DNA from: JABMQF01 sp964563755
GTDB lineage: Archaea; Nanobdellota; Nanobdellia; Woesearchaeales; UBA11576
Reading direction: 5' to 3'
DNA: 64,000 nt
Assembly: GCA_964563755.1 (NCBI GenBank)
Contig: CAZLYC010000009.1
Span: 1-64,000, forward strand
Shown: positions 15,872 to 24,592 of the stretch, one piece after another
How positions within the stretch are numbered: position 1 is the first letter of the stretch
How the letters are laid out: each line of letters begins with the position of its first letter
Made by a program: the position numbers and the translations under genes
Notes under the pieces: model-generated
What the model saw: only the letters and a program-made list of their open reading frames with translations
Databases searched by the model: none
Told to the model about the DNA's origin: nothing

Positions 15872-16351
15872 CTATCTATCTTCACTTTCTTTTATCGCAT
15901 CCCTAAGCTTCTTTGGAAAACGTTTCTCTTGGAACTCCTTCCAGTCTCCCCTTAGCTTTTCCGGAAGATGCATAGTCTGCCACTTGAATTCATCAGCAAA
16001 TTTACTCTTATCAGCAGATAACGCAAAGAGCTTAAGACTATAATACGCAGGGCCAAAAGCATGCTCAGGAACATGTGCTGTAGCGACAGATTGTCCAGCA
16101 GCACGGGCAGCAAAACAAGCAGCAAGATTATCCTTTGCTTTTCCAGCCGCAGCATGAGCATCAAGAGAAATCTTACGGATGACCTTCATCTTAAAGACGC
16201 CAGTACGAGCCCACTTCCTGCACTCTTCAATAGCTTTTCTCGGCCTATCATCATCTGGGAATGCTTTTTCAAAGAAAGGAAGCACGCGCTCAGCGCAGTC
16301 CGCAGCCCAGACCGCAAGAGCTTTCTGTTCATCCTTGCTGAATTTCTTCAT
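15872..16351 (-). CDS. Imm5-like putative immunity protein
   Basis: A 159-residue helical protein. ALAVWAADCAERVLPFFE and FPDDDRPRKAIEECRKWARTG are typical of the Imm5-type family, found beside polymorphic toxins or alone in accessory regions. A shorter alanine-rich helix (HAAAGKAKDNLAACFAARAAGQ) follows. No toxin gene is next to it, so the immunity role is family-based only. It is convergent with the repeat protein gene, one base apart. Confidence 0.7.
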   Translation of the reverse strand: MKKFSKDEQKALAVWAADCAERVLPFFEKAFPDDDRPRKAIEECRKWARTGVFKMKVIRKISLDAHAAAGKAKDNLAACFAARAAGQSVATAHVPEHAFGPAYYSLKLFALSADKSKFADEFKWQTMHLPEKLRGDWKEFQEKRFPKKLRDAIKESEDR

Positions 16352-16431
16352 GAAAACAAATAACTATCTAGGTATTATAAACGTATCTAAACATGAAAAA
16401 TTTATAAACCGCACAACCCATTATCCAACAA

Positions 16432-16734
16432 ATGAAAAATCTGGTGCCAACAACAATTTTAGGCAAAATATCAGCAGCACTGCACGCATTCTTCCTGCTG
16501 ACAACAATAACATCACTGGTGCTGGTCGCATCCAGGTTGCTCTCATTTGACGAAGGACACTGGTGGGACATAACAGTTGCAATACTGGCACCAACAAGCC
16601 TTATCGCGCTGATAACCGGAATAATAGCGCTAAAGAAAAGCAAAGACCGTTCAAAACTGGTAAAGGCATCAATCATACTAGGAATACTTGTCGTAATATT
16701 CGCCCTGACGCATAGCTTATACATAAACGACTGA
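16432..16734 (+). CDS. Small membrane protein with three hydrophobic segments
   Basis: A 100-residue protein with hydrophobic stretches at about residues 10-33, 46-65 and 76-96, separated by charged loops (FDEGHWWD, KKSKDRSK). The ATG at 16432 lies about 30 bases after ATTTATAAAC (16399-16408), so a leaderless start is likely. No known family is recognised. Confidence 0.65.
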   Translation: MKNLVPTTILGKISAALHAFFLLTTITSLVLVASRLLSFDEGHWWDITVAILAPTSLIALITGIIALKKSKDRSKLVKASIILGILVVIFALTHSLYIND

Positions 16735-16762
16735 AACAGCCAAGAATCCGATTGAACATAAT

Positions 16763-17167
16763 CTATAATTCTAGTTTTCCATCAATATAATCTTTGCAGA
16801 ACTCTTTTACATTCGGAGCGATGGAATACTCTTTATACTGCATCATAGGTAACCAGAAAATATCTCTAAATAATTCTGGTTCCATGATCCTTGGAACCTG
16901 CCCTTTTGGGATTTGCGCCAAATATTTATGGCTCCTGAAATCCCTGTCATCAATGTGAAACTCAGTATATCCCAGATATTTGATTATCTTAACATCGCAA
17001 CCAATCTCTTCTCTTGTTTCACGAAGGGCAGTCTGTTCAAGAGTCTCACCGCTTTCTACTTTTCCCCCTGGAAACTCATAATGATTATGCTTCTTCTTCC
17101 AGATGAGCAAAAGCTTGGCATCATCGATTATTGCACATCCCGACAATTGAATCGTATCCATATCCAA
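16763..17167 (-). CDS. NUDIX hydrolase
   Basis: The complete Nudix box GKVESGETLEQTALRETREEIG (G-x5-E-x7-REUxEExGU pattern) is present at about residues 35-56 of 134. It therefore cleaves a nucleoside diphosphate linked to another group, using Mg ions. The FPGGKVE lead-in resembles MutT-type members acting on damaged nucleotides, but the substrate cannot be read from sequence. It is convergent with the small membrane protein gene. Confidence 0.88.
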   Translation of the reverse strand: MDMDTIQLSGCAIIDDAKLLLIWKKKHNHYEFPGGKVESGETLEQTALRETREEIGCDVKIIKYLGYTEFHIDDRDFRSHKYLAQIPKGQVPRIMEPELFRDIFWLPMMQYKEYSIAPNVKEFCKDYIDGKLEL

Positions 17168-17238
17168 TATCAGATTATCATGAGGCTAAAAATATTTCGT
17201 AAACGCTACCGATAGAATTCCAACTAATTCTTGATAAG

Positions 17239-17598
17239 TTATCTGTCCCGAGCCGCAAGCTCTACAAGCCTTTCAACACCATCAGAGAACTTACGGCTAA
17301 TTCCCGGCAGCTTCAACTGAGGGCTCTCATAATCAGCACATAAAACCTTCCTCTCAGAAACACGATAAAACTTATCCTGCGTTGGAACAGAAACGGCAAC
17401 AAAACGCTCAGACCAATAAGGATAATCATTACCCATCGCCAGTCTAAGCTCGTAATTCATCCCGCAATCAGAGTTTTTAGCGCAACGACAGCAATAACCT
17501 AAAATCTCATTCCCTTCCTTAAACCCTACACAAGGCAACTCTGCCTTCTCAAAGCCTTCCGGAAGCGAAATCCTGTCATTTCCTTTCATATTCAACAT
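17239..17598 (-). CDS. Hypothetical cysteine-containing protein
   Basis: A 119-residue soluble protein that I do not recognise. A central block GYCCRCAKNSDCGMNYELRL contains five cysteines close together, suggesting a metal site. The flanks are beta-like. An in-frame ATG at 17589 is an alternative start. It follows the 17622-17930 gene by 23 bases on the same strand. Confidence 0.6.
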   Translation of the reverse strand: MLNMKGNDRISLPEGFEKAELPCVGFKEGNEILGYCCRCAKNSDCGMNYELRLAMGNDYPYWSERFVAVSVPTQDKFYRVSERKVLCADYESPQLKLPGISRKFSDGVERLVELAARDR

Positions 17599-17621
17599 CT
17601 CACAATAAATAAAAAAAATAT

Positions 17622-17930
17622 TTAGCGCGGCATGTAACTATAAATCGCATCCCAGTCAAAATGCACGCCGCCGATATGGCCTGGCTCAGGATTCTTCTTA
17701 AGATTGTCATTCCAGCCAGGAAGTATGCCAACATACTTATCGTTAATCACTGCGACAAACCCGACATATCTCTTGTCAGAAGGCTTGTTCGTGTCATTGT
17801 CCGGCGCATGGTACGCAGGCACGGTAGAAGTCTGGATGTTGAACTTCGCACCTGATTTAAGGGTAATCTCCACAAGATCACCTATATCAAAATCTTCTTT
17901 CTTTACAGCGTCAAAAACCTTATCTGTCAT
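17622..17930 (-). CDS. Hypothetical protein, probable small beta-barrel
   Basis: A 102-residue protein. FDIGDLVEITLKSGAKF, followed by YVGFVAVINDKYVGILPGW, suggests an SH3- or Sm-like beta fold by pattern only. The C terminus GGVHFDWDAIYSYMPR is aromatic. There is no signal peptide. It is probably co-transcribed with the cysteine-containing protein downstream. Confidence 0.6.
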   Translation of the reverse strand: MTDKVFDAVKKEDFDIGDLVEITLKSGAKFNIQTSTVPAYHAPDNDTNKPSDKRYVGFVAVINDKYVGILPGWNDNLKKNPEPGHIGGVHFDWDAIYSYMPR

Positions 17931-18024
17931 GTTACCAACCCCCTAACACAGAAAATTACTGAAGGGATTTAATAAAGATTTATAGTCTAGAAAATAAGAA
18001 TACTTTTGATTATGCTCCTTTCTT

Positions 18025-18441
18025 TTAAGTAAACAAAATCAGCTTCGCAAGGATGTCCTTCAATTCTCCCTCGCAGAATTCAGAGCCGAATATTAGGGAA
18101 TTTACCAACCTGTCATCGAACTTCCCTTTCTCGTAGACGCAAGTCATGCTCTTACCAGTAAGAAGCGTCTTCATGTCCTGCATCTCACTATCAGAAAGAC
18201 TCAAAACTGTCTTTGTCAAAACACAACCCTTAGAAGAGTACGAGAACGTGCCGTAAGTCTCATTAACAACCAACGACGAATCGCTGCACGCATTAGCAGC
18301 TGAAATAAAACATTCCTTGGTCGCGCAAGGCACAACAACAGAACTAACGGCTGGCGCTTCCTCAACTTTTTCTGAAGCGCAGCCTACAATAAGCAAAAAA
18401 GCAATACACGCACCGAATAAAACAAAACTGCGTTTATCCAT
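18025..18441 (-). CDS. Small lipoprotein with cysteine pairs
   Basis: The lipobox LLIVGC follows a hydrophobic leader, giving a lipid-anchored protein of about 115 mature residues. Its cysteines occur in pairs (CATKEC; NACSDSS; GCVLT; CVYEK; FCEG), probably disulfides. The gene starts two bases after the end of the secreted protein gene 18444-19349, so the two form an operon. The function is unknown. Confidence 0.7.
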   Translation of the reverse strand: MDKRSFVLFGACIAFLLIVGCASEKVEEAPAVSSVVVPCATKECFISAANACSDSSLVVNETYGTFSYSSKGCVLTKTVLSLSDSEMQDMKTLLTGKSMTCVYEKGKFDDRLVNSLIFGSEFCEGELKDILAKLILFT

Positions 18442-18443
18442 AT

Positions 18444-19349
18444 TCAGTTCCCCGTATCATACGCTGCCTTGTTCAGAAGCGCATCCGACGCCTTGTCGAA
18501 TATTGACCAGAACAAGGACTTGACATCTTCAAAACCATAATCCTTCTTCGAAAAATCAACATTGTAAATGCGGCCGCCCTGCCAGTTCTTGAGCTCATCC
18601 ATCTCAAACCTCAAGATAGGGCTTGTAGCGCGCGTAGGAAACCTAGAAAGATGCAGACTCTCAGCAGCATTCTGCTTCAACTCCTCACGCACCTCCTTGA
18701 CATTATCCAGACTCGCAGCCTTGCCGACATAATCAAGATACTCGTTATACCTCTTCTCCTTCTTCATAAGTTCAGCCATATCCCAATTGGCCCAGAAATT
18801 ATCAGGATCCTTGCTCAATATTTCCTTGTACTTAGCTTCCTTTCCAGCCATCGCAGCTCTCGCGGCAGCGATTTCCTCACGCTGTACTTTAATAGCAGGA
18901 CAGCCTGGTTCTTCCAGACTCCTCGTACCTTCTATCTGCGTAGTACCGCCGCAATTCTGGTAACGACTAGTATAAACCCAACCATACTTGCCTGAGAAAT
19001 GCCTGCAGTCAGGACTGAAAACAATATCTGCAGCATCAAGCTTAGACTTGCCGCCACTATCATCAATAGTCCTACCAATAAGATGCAAAGTGTTACCAGT
19101 AATTGTACCCCTCACATAGCCATGACCAAGTTCACTCGCGTCAATAATCTCACGGTTATGAGTCAAAACAACATCATAATAAGACTTTAAGAAAACCCTT
19201 CCGCCGCAGCCACGCTCGTCATCAGTCTTGTCAACAGTCCAGTGTGTCGTGCCAACAAAATCCTCCCAAGTCCAGCCAGTCGCAGCAAACACGCTGCCTG
19301 CAAATAAACAGAATACAAGAACACACAAAAAAAACATTCCTCTTTTCAT
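18444..19349 (-). CDS. Secreted protein with TPR-like helical segment
   Basis: A signal peptide (MKRGMFFLCVLVFCLFAGSVFA) precedes a beta-rich domain with several cysteines (to about residue 155). A coiled/TPR-like part follows (KEAKYKEILSKDPDNFWANWDMAELMKKEKRYNEYLDYV). The protein should be exported. It is divergent from the FecR-type gene at 19430, separated by 80 bases. Function not recognised. Confidence 0.7.
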   Translation of the reverse strand: MKRGMFFLCVLVFCLFAGSVFAATGWTWEDFVGTTHWTVDKTDDERGCGGRVFLKSYYDVVLTHNREIIDASELGHGYVRGTITGNTLHLIGRTIDDSGGKSKLDAADIVFSPDCRHFSGKYGWVYTSRYQNCGGTTQIEGTRSLEEPGCPAIKVQREEIAAARAAMAGKEAKYKEILSKDPDNFWANWDMAELMKKEKRYNEYLDYVGKAASLDNVKEVREELKQNAAESLHLSRFPTRATSPILRFEMDELKNWQGGRIYNVDFSKKDYGFEDVKSLFWSIFDKASDALLNKAAYDTGN

Positions 19350-19429
19350 ACAATGGCGAGAACAAATGATATTTATAAAATCTTCTGAAGCAGAAAAACT
19401 ATTTAAACCACTGTAACAATAGGCACATC

Positions 19430-20626
19430 ATGGACGTAAAGAGGTTTATACTGGCAATATTCGTCATAATTCTCATCTCATGCCTAACTTACGCAAAATG
19501 CCCGACAATCTCAGACGTCACTGACGAACAGCAGAGATGCGGCGCAGTATGCATGAAAATGCAAGACCTGATTGCTGCAAATAACTGCGTCAACGACTGC
19601 AACGCAAAATGGTTCCGCGACATGGAGGCCTTGGGCAACTGCACAGATGGACTGACAGAACAGACACAGCATGACAAGGAAGTCGATTTTGGAAAAGACC
19701 AGCCTAAACCCGAACCAGTAAATGAAGAACAGCCTAAAATAGAATACACAATCGAACAATACAAAGAACAATTCGGTACACTAGGACAATTGAACGGCAA
19801 TATAGAATACAGAAGAAATAAGATGTTCCTGCCTGTCCCTGAAGGATTCATAATAAACCCCGGAGACACGCTGCTTACAGGAGATGACGGAGCAGCACAG
19901 ATAGACTACGCAAACAAACAGATAAATCTTGGAGCAAACACCCGTGTAGGATTTGGAATAGTCAACACAAACCCTCCAAGCGTCGAGACACCAGGACTTG
20001 ACTGGGACCTAGACCCTAACTACAAGCATGAACTCGATGAGATGAGCTTCTGGAAAGAACTCTTCTGGTCAATGGTCGAATTCCACCATGACAACCCGCC
20101 AAAATACCTCTACACCTGCGCGAAAGCGATAGGAGGAGATATAGGATCAACACTTGACTGCCCATTCCAGGCAGTGATGTTCGTATACAACGGATTCGCA
20201 TGGTTCAACAAGAAACTCGGAGGAGAAGACTACTCCTCAGAACTTGACATAACGCCATCAATAGGGGTATGGACAGACGGAACAGAATATACTATACAAG
20301 TAGATGATGACGGAACGACGACTGTCACAACAATAGAAGGCAAGGTATACGTTATAGACCTGAAAAGCCTGCAAGCAGTGCAAGTGCTGCCTGACAACAA
20401 GATAACAGTGCCGGTAACACAGGACGGCTTTTCACAAGAAGAACTGCAGCAGATGATAATACTAACAGATTCTGGCGCAATCGACAAATGGTGGGAAGAC
20501 TACACAGCAAAAACAATACAGAAAAGAAAACAGATATTCCTGGTACTCGTGTTCATAGTAGTGATGATATCAGCACTGATATCAACGCTCATCAAGAGAC
20601 GCATGCAACGACAGAATAAGAAATAG
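19430..20626 (+). CDS. FecR-like domain protein, exported, with twin CX3C segment and C-terminal membrane anchor
   Basis: Signal peptide (residues 1-22), then a helical hairpin with twin CX3C motifs (RCGAVC and NCVNDC, 13 residues between). A linker and a FecR-type beta domain follow (GFIINPGDTLLTGDDGAAQI and INLGANTRVGFG), and later a second beta stretch (SIGVWTDGTEYTI). The C-terminal membrane segment (IFLVLVFIVVMISALISTLI) is followed by a basic tail. A TATA box (CTATTTAAAC near 19399-19408) precedes the ATG by about 25 bases. The same architecture recurs at 35389-36792, so it is a local family. FecR-like domains often sense or bind; ligand unknown. Confidence 0.75.
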   Translation: MDVKRFILAIFVIILISCLTYAKCPTISDVTDEQQRCGAVCMKMQDLIAANNCVNDCNAKWFRDMEALGNCTDGLTEQTQHDKEVDFGKDQPKPEPVNEEQPKIEYTIEQYKEQFGTLGQLNGNIEYRRNKMFLPVPEGFIINPGDTLLTGDDGAAQIDYANKQINLGANTRVGFGIVNTNPPSVETPGLDWDLDPNYKHELDEMSFWKELFWSMVEFHHDNPPKYLYTCAKAIGGDIGSTLDCPFQAVMFVYNGFAWFNKKLGGEDYSSELDITPSIGVWTDGTEYTIQVDDDGTTTVTTIEGKVYVIDLKSLQAVQVLPDNKITVPVTQDGFSQEELQQMIILTDSGAIDKWWEDYTAKTIQKRKQIFLVLVFIVVMISALISTLIKRRMQRQNKK

Positions 20627-20659
20627 AACGCTTTTTCTCACGGGTTAAATGAAAATCAG

Positions 20660-21427
20660 CTACTTTCCATCATACTTCTTAGAATTATTCCAAAGCCAAT
20701 CACAATAAGCCCTAAACCCATCGGCAATCTCCTGATTAACAATCTCAACCGCAAGAGGCGTAGCACCCTGCGACAAAGCAATAACAGTAACATCCTTGTA
20801 AACAAAATAATATGTAGGAGGTGTCTCAAACTTTATGTGCATGCGTCTTGCATCAACACCATTATGCGCGTTCCTGGCTTTAAGTGTTGCATCATCAACA
20901 GCAGGATTATACAATTGACGACCAAGAATACCTCTCTTAGACCTTATGCGCTGGAACTTCTCCCACATCGCATGATGATAACTAGGTTGCGCTGCAGGAA
21001 TGTGCACCATGTAATAATGCTCACCCTTCTTAAGCCTGTCAAGAATATTAAACGTCGCAGTCAAAATACCAGAAAAACCAGAATAGATAGTAGCATTAGC
21101 CCTTTTCCCAGATGCCTGAAGCTGAGCAATCAAAGGAAACAATTCAACAAGCTTCTTCTTCTTAACTTCAAGCTCATTCTGCTCCTCCTCAACAAAATGT
21201 AAGAGCATACTGGGAGGCGCTGCTTGATATACTTTAGAATTACTATCAATAATACAGCTCACAATTCCTTTCTCAATAAGCTTCTCAAGAATCTGATAAA
21301 TAATACTACGATGAACCTTAGAAATATCACAGATAGGTCCGACAGTGCTCGCGCCATTCTCGCAAAGCGCCTTATACACCCTTGCTTCGCCATTTGTAAG
21401 GCCTATTGCTTCTAATTGCTCTATCAT
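20660..21427 (-). CDS. TrmB family transcriptional regulator, paralog 2
   Basis: 255 residues, the same length and layout as the TrmB protein at 4042-4809. The N-terminal winged helix (IEQLEAIGLTNGEARVYKALCENGASTVGPICDISKVHRSIIYQILEKL), a Lys-rich coiled coil, and a C-terminal effector region (residues ~110-255) are present. Effector unknown. It is divergent from 21543, whose promoter region it shares. TAGTAGTA half-sites bracket its TATA box, consistent with autoregulation and control of the divergent gene (inference). Confidence 0.85.
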   Translation of the reverse strand: MIEQLEAIGLTNGEARVYKALCENGASTVGPICDISKVHRSIIYQILEKLIEKGIVSCIIDSNSKVYQAAPPSMLLHFVEEEQNELEVKKKKLVELFPLIAQLQASGKRANATIYSGFSGILTATFNILDRLKKGEHYYMVHIPAAQPSYHHAMWEKFQRIRSKRGILGRQLYNPAVDDATLKARNAHNGVDARRMHIKFETPPTYYFVYKDVTVIALSQGATPLAVEIVNQEIADGFRAYCDWLWNNSKKYDGK

Positions 21428-21430
21428 GTC

Positions 21431-21484
21431 TACTACTAGTGGTAGGCTAACATATATAAGTTTTTAGTTATCACCTAGTAGTAA
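21431..21484. promoter_or_regulatory. Inverted TACTAC/TAGTAG half-sites around the TrmB promoter
   Basis: TACTACTAGTGG at 21431-21442 and CACCTAGTAGTA at 21472-21483 are inverted copies (10 of 12 matching) on either side of the minus-strand TATA element CTTATATATG (21451-21460). Similar TAGTAGTA occurs at the other TrmB gene (3998-4005). Confidence 0.55.
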
Positions 21485-21542
21485 TTAAAATGAGTTCAGC
21501 AAGCAGATAGCTTGCAAGAGCAAAAACTGAGAGGTATTACAA

Positions 21543-22190
21543 ATGAAACCACGGACAAAGAACAAGCTGCTAAACAGGCTCAACATAGCTGACCTTAGCT
21601 TGATACTGCAAGAAGGCAACAGGCACGGTCCTCACTATACTGGAAATATAGATGCACTGATAAAAAAAGCAGAGTTCAACGGCCTTCTTTACATAGCGAG
21701 AAGATTGCCTGAAGGCAAACACCTCGAATTACTGCCTGAAGAATCTGACCGGCGAAAAGACCTGGATGGAGATAGGATGTACATAACCTCTGGGTGTTCA
21801 TGCGGAGGCTGTAATTTGGGATCAATAACCACTCCTGCTGTTCCAACTGTTCTCAAAAATAAAATCATGTATTCTGCTTTGAAGATTGGGGCCACAATAT
21901 TTGAAATGTATCAAGTTGGTGAAACCGCATGCGGTAGTTACGGAGGCGAAGCCATAGCAAAACACGTAGGCATGGATTATGAGGATTTCATGAGTTTGCC
22001 AATGGCGGAAAAAGCAAGCATAGCAAGAAGCATAGTCGACACTCTTGTTTACAAGCCAAAAAATAATTTTTTTGACACTAAAAATGAAGAAGCTAAACCA
22101 GAAGAGATAACCCTTGAAATGCGGCAAAGGTATCACTTGATTCCAGTCGGATTACCTCGATCAATATCAGACTCCGCATCAAAAAAATAA
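21543..22190 (+). CDS. Hypothetical protein with a CxCGGC motif
   Basis: A 215-residue soluble protein. The centre has SGCSCGGCNLGSI, a compact cysteine cluster (three Cys within five residues) that could bind a metal, and EVGETACGSYGG-like residues further on. The end is a helical region. There is no recognised domain. A GAGAGG ribosome site precedes the ATG. It is divergent from trmB and likely under its control. Confidence 0.6.
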   Translation: MKPRTKNKLLNRLNIADLSLILQEGNRHGPHYTGNIDALIKKAEFNGLLYIARRLPEGKHLELLPEESDRRKDLDGDRMYITSGCSCGGCNLGSITTPAVPTVLKNKIMYSALKIGATIFEMYQVGETACGSYGGEAIAKHVGMDYEDFMSLPMAEKASIARSIVDTLVYKPKNNFFDTKNEEAKPEEITLEMRQRYHLIPVGLPRSISDSASKK

Positions 22191-22218
22191 ATTCATGAAA
22201 ACACGGAGGACGAACAAA

Positions 22219-23046
22219 ATGACTAAACAAATCCAAAAACCAAACGACTTATACGAACTGTTGAAATGCTGCCATCCAGAAAAGCAAGATGAAGAAAAGA
22301 AGATAGAGCTAGAAGAAGGAGAATTGATGCAAGTCGGAGGACATAGAATACTCACAAGAGAATACGACGCACTAACAGAACTCTGCGCACAATACAACAG
22401 CACACCAGAAGAACTGCTGGCAGAAGAAAGACTGAATCGGTTATCAACAGAAAACGGCCTAATCACAAAAATAAGGCTAAATGCTCTCATCCAAACACTA
22501 GACAAAAAACTCAAAATACCAAGCACGCTAACACAACTAACAGAAATCTACTGTGCCGGAAACGAACTGACAGAACTAATCATACCAAGCACGCTAACAA
22601 AACTAACAGAAATCTACTGCGGCGATGAAAAACTAGAAGAACTCAACATACCAAGCACACTGACTCAACTAACAACACTCTACTGCCATGGCAACAAACT
22701 AACAGAGCTATACATACCAAACACACTGATACAACTAGAACGCATCAACTGCTGCTACAACAAACTAACAGAGCTACAGATACCGAGCACACTAACAAAA
22801 TTAACAGAACTCTCCTGCGATGTTAATCGACTGACAGAACTCAACATACCAGACACACTAACACACCTACTAATGCTCAATTGCAACCAAAACGAACTGA
22901 CAGAACTGATCATACCAAGCACACTTACACAACTAGTCCGAATAGGCTGTGTTAAAAACAAACTAGAAGAACTCAACATACCAGACACACTGACTCAACT
23001 AACAACACTCTATCATGATACCGATGTAGTCATAACACGAAAATAA
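22219..23046 (+). CDS. Leucine-rich repeat protein
   Basis: Residues ~95-275 form eight tandem 22-residue leucine-rich repeats with consensus IPxTLTxLxxLxCxxNxLTEL, a bacterial-type LRR known from secreted effectors and surface proteins. There is no signal peptide, so it is probably cytoplasmic, mediating protein contacts. The ATG at 22219 follows GGAGGA by eight bases and is preferred over the ATG at 22195. The repeats are almost identical at DNA level (66-base periodicity), indicating recent amplification. It lies downstream of the CxCGGC protein with a short gap. Confidence 0.85.
   Translation: MTKQIQKPNDLYELLKCCHPEKQDEEKKIELEEGELMQVGGHRILTREYDALTELCAQYNSTPEELLAEERLNRLSTENGLITKIRLNALIQTLDKKLKIPSTLTQLTEIYCAGNELTELIIPSTLTKLTEIYCGDEKLEELNIPSTLTQLTTLYCHGNKLTELYIPNTLIQLERINCCYNKLTELQIPSTLTKLTELSCDVNRLTELNIPDTLTHLLMLNCNQNELTELIIPSTLTQLVRIGCVKNKLEELNIPDTLTQLTTLYHDTDVVITRK
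22501..23000. repeat. 66-base tandem repeats encoding the LRR units
   Basis: Eight units of about 66 bases share blocks such as CATACCAAGCACACT and AACTAACAGA, in register with the coding frame. They are protein repeats, not a CRISPR array: there are no invariant repeats with unique spacers. Confidence 0.7.
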
Positions 23047-23187
23047 CAACCACTTAAATCTTTATTTTTTATATAATTTTTATATCTTTCTTTTAAGCTT
23101 TTTAGAACTCTCGTCGAGGGAATGGTCCACCTCTTTTTGCGAAGAATACTTAAGAGGATAGAAACTTAATAAGCATTTGGCTGTTTC

Positions 23188-23213
23188 GGAATATATCTTC
23201 TGAAAGATATTCC
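23188..23213. promoter_or_regulatory. Imperfect hairpin in the prs upstream region
   Basis: GGAATATATCTT and AAGATATTCC can pair (two-base bulge) within the 264-base gap 23047-23310. The gap otherwise has T-rich sequence after the LRR gene, which may terminate it, and a TATA element GTTTAAATAC at 23277-23286, about 25 bases before the prs ATG. Confidence 0.4.
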
Positions 23214-23310
23214 CAAAAGATATCTGAGTTATTAACTGCATTGGGACTAAAACCGAAGATTTATCGCCGAGAAAAAGTTTAAATACGCCCCATGTTCAGC
23301 AAGCATTGAA

Positions 23311-24582
23311 ATGAACGACTGCTGCAAAACAAAAAACAGGTCAAGAGGACAATTAGGCATCCTGTGCTGCACATCAGGAGAGCCATTCGGCAAACGTATA
23401 CATGCCTCCTTGAAATCACGCTTCGAAGAAGAGAAATGCACAAGCGAACTTCCACTGTTGGTAGAAACAAAAGAGACTCATTTCCCTAACACAGAAGTCA
23501 AAGTAGAGATAATGGAAAGCATACGCGGCCTTGACATGTATATTGTACAGGATGCAGAGAACAAGGAATACGATAAGTCCACATTTATGGAACACCTGCC
23601 GCTGAAATACCTCAACCTACCATTTCCCCTGCCAGAAGACATAGACCAGAACATGCTGGTAGAAGTCAGACGCCCTTATTCTGTAGACGAGAACATGAGA
23701 GCCATGTTCACAGCAATAGACGCGGCCAAAAGAGCAGACGCATCATACGTCTCAGTTGTCCTTCCAGTCTTCCCATACGCGAGGCAGGACAAGGCGATAT
23801 CCAGGGAATGCATAACAGCATCAAGGATGGCCCAGGCAATAGAGAATTACAGCGTAAACAAGGTACTGACACTCGACCTGCACAATACAGCAATAGCAGG
23901 ATTCTTCCGAGATACGATATGCGAAAACCTACACTCATCAAAGATAATAATGGAATACGTCAAGCAAAACCTGCAGATGGACAACCTTGTCGTGGTCTCG
24001 CCTGACGAAGGAGGAATAGCAAGAGCGAACTACTACGCGAAGAGACTCGGAAGCAAGCTCGCCATGGGACACAAAAGACGCGACTACTCAAAAGCGAGTC
24101 ATGTAGAAGAACTGAGAATACTCGGACCAGTAGTCCGCAGGCACAACACTCTCGAAGAACAAGTAAAGACAATAGATGAAGTCATAAGCGCAGAAGGGGT
24201 AAACCCAATAGACGCATTACGAAGAATATCCGAAATAATAAAACAGAAAGCAGAAGGGCTTGATGTCCTTTTTGTCGATGATATGATAGCAACAGGCGGA
24301 TCCCTTGAAAAGGGAGTCAAGAAAGTCCACGAACTAGGAGCAAAGTCTGTCTGGTTCGCATGCGCTCTGCCATTATTCACTTACCCAGCAACGCAGAAGA
24401 TAGACGACCTATATATCAAAGGATTACTCAAAGGAGTTATAGGAACGAATGCAGTATATCATAGCACAGAAGAATTCAAGAAAGCGCACCCTTGGTACCA
24501 CGAAGTGCATGTGGAAAAATACTTTGCCGACGCGATGTTTAACGTAAACCATTTCAGGTCAATAAGCGAACTGCTATTGTGA
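23311..24582 (+). CDS. prs: Ribose-phosphate pyrophosphokinase (PRPP synthetase)
   Basis: It makes PRPP from ribose 5-phosphate and ATP, feeding purine, pyrimidine, histidine and related pathways. The PRPP-binding motif VLFVDDMIATGGS is at residues 319-331, and FPYARQDK and LDLHN motifs lie upstream. The protein is 423 residues, about 100 longer than standard PRPP synthetases (~310), with an extra N-terminal segment rich in charged residues and an insertion before the PRPP loop. A TATA box at 23277-23286 precedes the ATG by about 25 bases. Context: purine genes occupy 37-54 kb. Confidence 0.9.
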   Translation: MNDCCKTKNRSRGQLGILCCTSGEPFGKRIHASLKSRFEEEKCTSELPLLVETKETHFPNTEVKVEIMESIRGLDMYIVQDAENKEYDKSTFMEHLPLKYLNLPFPLPEDIDQNMLVEVRRPYSVDENMRAMFTAIDAAKRADASYVSVVLPVFPYARQDKAISRECITASRMAQAIENYSVNKVLTLDLHNTAIAGFFRDTICENLHSSKIIMEYVKQNLQMDNLVVVSPDEGGIARANYYAKRLGSKLAMGHKRRDYSKASHVEELRILGPVVRRHNTLEEQVKTIDEVISAEGVNPIDALRRISEIIKQKAEGLDVLFVDDMIATGGSLEKGVKKVHELGAKSVWFACALPLFTYPATQKIDDLYIKGLLKGVIGTNAVYHSTEEFKKAHPWYHEVHVEKYFADAMFNVNHFRSISELLL

Positions 24583-24592
24583 GGGCGAAAAA

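Noticed and set aside
22501..23000. Tandem repeat pattern resembling a CRISPR array
   Set aside because: The repeats are in frame, 66 bases long, and encode leucine-rich repeats; there are no unique spacers and no cas genes nearby.
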